Positions 27,735 to 32,655 of a DNA stretch of 32,655 nt are shown piece by piece (the stretch's first letter is position 1; every line of letters begins with the position of its first letter). Under the pieces are notes generated by a model that was not told where the DNA came from, ran no database searches, and worked only from the letters and a program-made list of their open reading frames with translations. Source of the stretch: Candidatus Avibacteroides excrementipullorum (lineage in GTDB: Bacteria; Bacteroidota; Bacteroidia; Bacteroidales; Bacteroidaceae); assembly GCA_018711405.1 (NCBI GenBank), contig DVIH01000134.1, positions 1-32,655 on the forward strand. Direction: 5' to 3'. Both the position numbers and the translations under genes were made by a program.

Positions 27735-29977
27735 AAACAGCAAATACAGTTTCAGTTTTTAGGCATAATGCCATGTCGTGGCAGTGGGGTGCGGCATGTG
27801 TTCTTTTGACGGCAAGTTTATGTTTCTCATGCTCCTCTCCGTCATCAGAAAGGCATAGTGATGGCGGACGCGAGAAAACGGCTTTTCAGACAAGTGCAGC
27901 ATGGCGTCCGGAACTTGATGTGCGGTCGGATGTGGCTATAGTGTATAGTGTCAATTCGCACGGCAACGAAGGCGGAAAGGATGTCACATCGTTTGAGCAG
28001 CGTGCAGACTCTTGGAGGAAGCGCGGGTACGACGTGCATTACATGACGGGAATGGCTTGGGGAGAATATCAGGATTATTTCAACGGCTCATGGGACGGTA
28101 AGACCCATTTTGATGAAGGCCAGATGAATGTGCATGGAGATACTATCTGGCACGGGCCGGGAGTGCCATACGTGGTTCCTACGCTCAATTTTATAGAATA
28201 TATGAAGCAATGCCACATAAAACGCGCCATAGATGCAGGTATAGATGCCATATATCTGGAGGAGCCGGAGTTCTGGGCTTTTGCCGGATATAGCGAAGCA
28301 TTCAAAAGGGAATGGAAAGATTATTACGGCTCGGAGTGGAAGCCGCAAAACGAGTCGCCTGAGAGTCTGTATCTGTCGAACAAACTGAAATACCATCTTT
28401 TCTATCGTGCCCTTGACGAGTGTTTCTCTTTTGCAAAGGAATATGGCAGGAGCAAAGGCATGGATGTGAGATGCTATGTGCCTACGCACTCCCTGATAAA
28501 TTATTCGCAATGGAATATTGTCAGCCCGGAGGCAAGCCTTGCCTCGCTCGACTGTGTGGACGGATACATAGCGCAGGTATGGACAGGCACATCGCGCGTG
28601 CTTAACTATTTTGACGGGAAGATAGGCGAAAGGGTATTTGAGACTGCATACCTGGAGTATGGCACTCTTTATTCCATGACTGAGCCGACAGGCCGGAAAG
28701 TCTTTTTTCTGACAGATCCCATAGAGGACCGTCCGAGAGACTGGAAAGACTATAAACAGAATTACGAGGCGACTTATGTGGCGGAGCTGCTCTATCCGGG
28801 CAATGATAATTTTGAAGTTATGCCTTGGCCGGAAAGAATATATCTGGGCAAGTACAAGGTTTCGGCTGCCAGTGACAGCATGGAGAGCATTTCTCCGGCT
28901 TTCGCCACCCAGATGCAAATCATGGTCAATGCGCTCAATGATATGCCAAAGTCAGATTCGCGAGTGTCTGGCAGTCACGGCGTGAGCGTGCTTATGGCCA
29001 ATTCGCTTATGTTTCAACGTGATGAAGAAAAGATAAAAGGCTATGAAGACCCGCAGTTGGCCGATTATTTCGGACTTGCCATGCCTTTTGTGAAAAGGGG
29101 AGTGCCTGTCAGTATGCTGCATTTGGAAAATGTGGCTTACGAAAAGACTTGGGCGGATACCAAAGTGTTGTTGATGACGTATTCCAACATGAAACCTATG
29201 TCTGAAGACTGCCATGCCCATATAGCCCGTTGGGTGGAAAACGGGGGTACGCTGGTGTATGTCTCAAGAGACAATGATGCATTTTGCCGTGTGCCGGAAT
29301 GGTGGAACTCTGGGACGAACGATTTTGCTGCCCCATCGGAGCATCTGTTTGGGCTGATGGGAATGCAAAGGCATCCGAGTGACGGTATATATAATGTAGG
29401 CAAAGGGCGTGTGTGTGTCATAAGGCAGGATCCGAAAGAATTTGTCATGCAGGCCGATGGCGACAGGGCTTTTGTAGATCTGGTATCAGACTTGTATGAA
29501 AAGTCTGCCGACGGCGAGAAGATCTTGTTCAAAAACAGTTTCATGGTGCAGCGGGGATGCTATCTGGCTGGTGCTGTCATGACCGAAAGCGTATCTGACG
29601 AGTCTTTGACCCTCTCAGGCCTGTACATCGATTTGTTCGACCCGCAGCTGGGCATAGTGCAATCGAAGACTGTAGTTCCCGGCGACCGTTTCTTCCTTTA
29701 TGACCTTTCGCGTGCGAGCGTTGATGCAACACCGCGTGTGCTTGCCGGAGCGGCAAGGGTGTATGACGAGACAGTCGGAACGCGCTGCTACAGCTTCACA
29801 TGCAAGTCGCCTGCCGGGACTGACAATGTGATGAGGATACTCCTGCCCTCGCAGCCGGAAGAAATAAATGCGGAGGCGGCCGATGGGCTTGATTACGCAT
29901 GGGATGAAAAGAGCAAGACCCTGTTGTTGACATTTGCCAATGACCCGGATGGAGTGGATGTGATTGTGAAATGGTAA
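27731..29977 (+). CDS. Lipoprotein with GH-A/GH42-like (beta-galactosidase-like) architecture, family not assigned
   Basis: Signal peptide/lipobox LTASLCFSCSS; IDAIYLEEPEFWAFAGYSEAFKREWKDYYG; second amidotransferase-like domain VLLMTYSNMKPMSEDCHAHIARWVENGGTLVYVSRD; ATGA overlap with the upstream transporter. Confidence 0.6.
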   Translation: MKTANTVSVFRHNAMSWQWGAACVLLTASLCFSCSSPSSERHSDGGREKTAFQTSAAWRPELDVRSDVAIVYSVNSHGNEGGKDVTSFEQRADSWRKRGYDVHYMTGMAWGEYQDYFNGSWDGKTHFDEGQMNVHGDTIWHGPGVPYVVPTLNFIEYMKQCHIKRAIDAGIDAIYLEEPEFWAFAGYSEAFKREWKDYYGSEWKPQNESPESLYLSNKLKYHLFYRALDECFSFAKEYGRSKGMDVRCYVPTHSLINYSQWNIVSPEASLASLDCVDGYIAQVWTGTSRVLNYFDGKIGERVFETAYLEYGTLYSMTEPTGRKVFFLTDPIEDRPRDWKDYKQNYEATYVAELLYPGNDNFEVMPWPERIYLGKYKVSAASDSMESISPAFATQMQIMVNALNDMPKSDSRVSGSHGVSVLMANSLMFQRDEEKIKGYEDPQLADYFGLAMPFVKRGVPVSMLHLENVAYEKTWADTKVLLMTYSNMKPMSEDCHAHIARWVENGGTLVYVSRDNDAFCRVPEWWNSGTNDFAAPSEHLFGLMGMQRHPSDGIYNVGKGRVCVIRQDPKEFVMQADGDRAFVDLVSDLYEKSADGEKILFKNSFMVQRGCYLAGAVMTESVSDESLTLSGLYIDLFDPQLGIVQSKTVVPGDRFFLYDLSRASVDATPRVLAGAARVYDETVGTRCYSFTCKSPAGTDNVMRILLPSQPEEINAEAADGLDYAWDEKSKTLLLTFANDPDGVDVIVKW

Positions 29978-29995
29978 GGAATGGGTGTGGCAATG

Positions 29996-30026
29996 ATTGT
30001 GATTTGTTATAAATTTTCTACTTTTG
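29996..30026 (+). promoter_or_regulatory. Promoter for the MFS gene
   Basis: ATTG-N19-TACTTTTG. Confidence 0.5.
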
Positions 30027-30064
30027 CCATGAAATCGATGATGTAACTAAAAAACTAAGATACG

Positions 30065-31378
30065 ATGAAAAATACAGTGAAAAGAAGAAGCCCCATAACA
30101 TGGGTTCCTACCGCATACTTCGCGATGGGTATGCCGTTTATCGCCATAAATCTGGTGTCTACATTCATGTTCAAGGATTTGGGCATTTCCGATACGCAGA
30201 TTGCTTTTTGGACATCTATAATCATGATGCCTTGGACATTGAAGTTCCTGTGGAGTCCGTTTCTTGAGATGTACAAGACTAAGAAATTCTTTGTGGTGCT
30301 TACACAGTTGCTCAGCGGCCTGTTGTTCGGCGTGGTGGCATTCTCTCTCAATTTCGATTATTTCTTTGCCATAAGCATTTCGACCATGGCGGTCATAGCA
30401 TTGAGCGGGGCCACTCATGACATAGCATGCGATGGCGTGTATATGGCAGAACTGTCGTTGAAAGATCAGGCGAAATACATAGGCGTGCAGGGTGCGTTCT
30501 ACAATATTGCCAAACTTGTGGCCAACGGCGGCCTTGTGGCGCTTGCCGGAATGCTGGCAGAGCATTTCGGGGCGGTGGAGAACGCAAGCATGCAAGACAA
30601 CATGCCGGCCTATAAGGATGCATGGATGCTGATATTTGCAGTCATATCGGTCATGATGATCCTGCTGGGGCTGTATCACATCAAGATTTTGCCTTGCAGC
30701 CAGAGCGGCAATCATGTCACCCGTTCGGCGGGCGAGGTCATGCGCGAGTTGGTGCTTGTGATAAAAAATTTCTTCACCAAGAAACATATAGTCTACTACA
30801 TCTGTTTCATCATACTCTATCGCTTTGCCGAAGGGTTTGTCATGAAGATTGCCCCTCTGTTTCTGCGTTCGGCACGCGATGACGGCGGTTTGGGCTTGTC
30901 ACTCACCGAGATAGGCACGCTCAACGGCGGTTTCGGCTCGGCTGCTTTCGTGCTCGGCTCGTTGCTTGCCGGCGTTTACGTATCGAGATTCGGGCTGAAG
31001 AAGACTTTGTTCTCGCTTTGCTGCGTGTTCAACTTCCCTTTCATAGCCTATACGCTTCTTGCCATATACCAGCCTGAAAACATTTATGTGATAGGAGCGG
31101 GAATAGTGGCGGAATATTTCGGCTACGGTTTCGGGTTTGTTGGGCTTACGCTTTTCATGATGCAGCAGATAGCTCCCGGTCCTCACCAGATGTCGCATTA
31201 TGCCTTTGCTTCGGGCATTATGAATTTGGGCGTGATGCTGCCTGGCATGATGAGCGGATTTTTCAGCGACATGCTCGGCTACCGTGATTTCTTTATCTAT
31301 GTGCTTCTTGCGGCCATACCCGGATTGATAGTCACCTATTTCATTCCTTTCACTTATAATGATGAAGCGAAAAAATGA
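30065..31378 (+). CDS. MFS transporter (AmpG/PAT-like)
   Basis: 12-TM pattern; LGISDTQIAFWTSIIMMPWTLKFLWSPFLEMYKTKKFFVVLTQL; SGATHDIACDGVYMAEL. Confidence 0.88.
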   Translation: MKNTVKRRSPITWVPTAYFAMGMPFIAINLVSTFMFKDLGISDTQIAFWTSIIMMPWTLKFLWSPFLEMYKTKKFFVVLTQLLSGLLFGVVAFSLNFDYFFAISISTMAVIALSGATHDIACDGVYMAELSLKDQAKYIGVQGAFYNIAKLVANGGLVALAGMLAEHFGAVENASMQDNMPAYKDAWMLIFAVISVMMILLGLYHIKILPCSQSGNHVTRSAGEVMRELVLVIKNFFTKKHIVYYICFIILYRFAEGFVMKIAPLFLRSARDDGGLGLSLTEIGTLNGGFGSAAFVLGSLLAGVYVSRFGLKKTLFSLCCVFNFPFIAYTLLAIYQPENIYVIGAGIVAEYFGYGFGFVGLTLFMMQQIAPGPHQMSHYAFASGIMNLGVMLPGMMSGFFSDMLGYRDFFIYVLLAAIPGLIVTYFIPFTYNDEAKK

Positions 31379-31380
31379 TG

Positions 31381-31388
31381 TATCTTTG
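31381..31388 (+). promoter_or_regulatory. -7 element for the GH130 gene
   Basis: TATCTTTG. Confidence 0.45.
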
Positions 31389-31440
31389 CACTCCGATTGT
31401 GTTTTAATAAAGATATGGATTAATTAAAGTAAAAAAGATT

Positions 31441-32418
31441 ATGGACAGAAAAGTAAATATCCCTTGGGAAGAGCGTCCGGCATCGTGCCGGGATGTGGTG
31501 TGGAGATATTCCCGCAATCCTGTGATAGACCGTTATCACATACCGTGTTCCAACAGTATATTCAACAGTGCGATAGTGCCTTTCGGCGATGGGTTTGCCG
31601 GAGTGTTCCGTTGCGACAACAAGGCAGTGCAGATGAACATATTCGCAGGCTTCAGCAAAGACGGACTGAACTGGGACATCTGCCATGAGCCGATAGTATT
31701 CAAACCGGGAAACACCGAAATGATAGATTCCGACTACAAGTACGACCCGCGTGTGACATGGATTGAAGACCGCTATTGGATTACGTGGTGCAACGGATAC
31801 AACGGCCCTACCATAGGCATAGGCTATACGTTTGATTTCAAGGAGTTTTTCCAGTGTGAAAACGCATTCTTGCCGTTCAACCGCAACGGAGTGCTGTTTC
31901 CGCAGAAGATCAACGGCAAATATGCCATGCTGAGCCGTCCGAGCGACAGCGGGCATACGCCTTTCGGCGACATATACATCAGCTACAGTCCCGACATGAA
32001 ATACTGGGGCGAGCACCGTTCTGTCATGAAAGTCACTCCTTTCGAGGAGAGCGCATGGCAATGCACCAAGATAGGCGCAGGCTCAGTGCCGTTCCTCACC
32101 GAAGAGGGATGGCTCATGTTCTATCACGGCGTGATAACCACGTGCAACGGTTTCAGATATTCTATGGGAGCCGCCATACTCGACAGGGATAATCCGGAGA
32201 AACTGCTTTACCGCACCCGCGAATACCTCCTTGCTCCGGCCGCACCCTACGAGTTGCAGGGCGATGTGCCCAACGTGGTGTTCCCATGCGCTTCGCTGTG
32301 CGATATGGAGAAAGACCGTGTGGCTATCTATTACGGCTGCGCCGACACCGTGACGGGACTCGCTTTCGGGCACATTTCAGAGATACTCGACTTTGTAAAG
32401 AAACACTCTATACTTTAA
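31441..32418 (+). CDS. Glycoside hydrolase family 130 protein, probably a beta-1,4-mannosyl-GlcNAc phosphorylase type
   Basis: [25 protein letters not shown]...[73 protein letters not shown]. Confidence 0.9.
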   Translation: MDRKVNIPWEERPASCRDVVWRYSRNPVIDRYHIPCSNSIFNSAIVPFGDGFAGVFRCDNKAVQMNIFAGFSKDGLNWDICHEPIVFKPGNTEMIDSDYKYDPRVTWIEDRYWITWCNGYNGPTIGIGYTFDFKEFFQCENAFLPFNRNGVLFPQKINGKYAMLSRPSDSGHTPFGDIYISYSPDMKYWGEHRSVMKVTPFEESAWQCTKIGAGSVPFLTEEGWLMFYHGVITTCNGFRYSMGAAILDRDNPEKLLYRTREYLLAPAAPYELQGDVPNVVFPCASLCDMEKDRVAIYYGCADTVTGLAFGHISEILDFVKKHSIL

Positions 32419-32450
32419 TGATTTACGAGGTCATGCAAGATGCCGGGAAA

Positions 32451-32531
32451 AGATCGGCTTGATCTTTCCCCGACATCGGCTCGATACCTGCCGGGGATCG
32501 AGCCGATCTTGCTCGAAGATGGCGTATATCC
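32451..32531 (-). repeat. Modular intergenic palindromic repeat, copy C
   Basis: 81 bp like copy A; perfect 11-bp inverted repeat ATCGGCTCGAT (32475-32485)/ATCGAGCCGAT (32497-32507); minus strand starts GGATATACGCCATCTTCG. Confidence 0.8.
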
Positions 32532-32647
32532 TCAGCTGCTGTCAGACCGACTCCTCTTGTGAGGCTTGCTGCTTCGCTGCGGATTTTATAGTGAAATTAT
32601 TTAAATAAAAAAACACTAAATCATTTTTTAATAAGGAACTAAAGCTA

Positions 32648-32655
32648 TATATTTG
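32648..32655 (+). promoter_or_regulatory. -7 element at the window edge for a downstream gene
   Basis: TATATTTG (TAnnTTTG) in an AT-rich stretch. Confidence 0.4.

Noticed and set aside
28088-28918. 276-aa minus-strand ORF within the glycosidase-like gene
   Set aside because: Antisense shadow of a well-supported plus-strand CDS with signal peptide and ordered domains.

Overview
This is a Bacteroidales-type chromosomal window. The evidence is TAnnTTTG -7 promoters, T9SS-style C-termini, DUF4835 and a type B L31. The main blocks are as follows. (1) The left edge is AT-rich, with a cell-surface protein tail and a LamG-like/T9SS-like secreted protein. (2) A minus-strand housekeeping block carries a TPR/degenerate protease, rlmB, recN, DUF4835, coaBC, a 3'-5' exonuclease and dnaN. 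(3) A heavy-metal (Cu/Ag-like) efflux operon encodes a His-rich small protein, an RND adaptor, a CusA-type RND pump and a TolC-like protein. It is divergent from two overlapping AraC-type regulators, the second of which is an HMA-AraC fusion. (4) An Omp28-like secreted protein and a free-standing HMA protein come next. (5) Two tandem PepSY-like proteins lie beside a histidine kinase/response regulator pair. (6) rpmE2, an MCE protein and an N-acetylmuramoyl-L-alanine amidase follow. (7) A plus-strand glycan cluster encodes a BASS-type transporter, an unassigned GH-A/GH42-like lipoprotein, an AmpG-like MFS and GH130. The two observations I consider most worth follow-up are a modular family of intergenic palindromic repeats and an unannotated remnant of a VOC/glyoxalase gene at 2239-2388. 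The repeats occur as three copies, two of them exactly 81 bp, and are assembled from two short modules in different orders and orientations. I see no CRISPR array, rRNA, tRNA or intact mobile element. All family calls come from reading the protein sequences without database searches.
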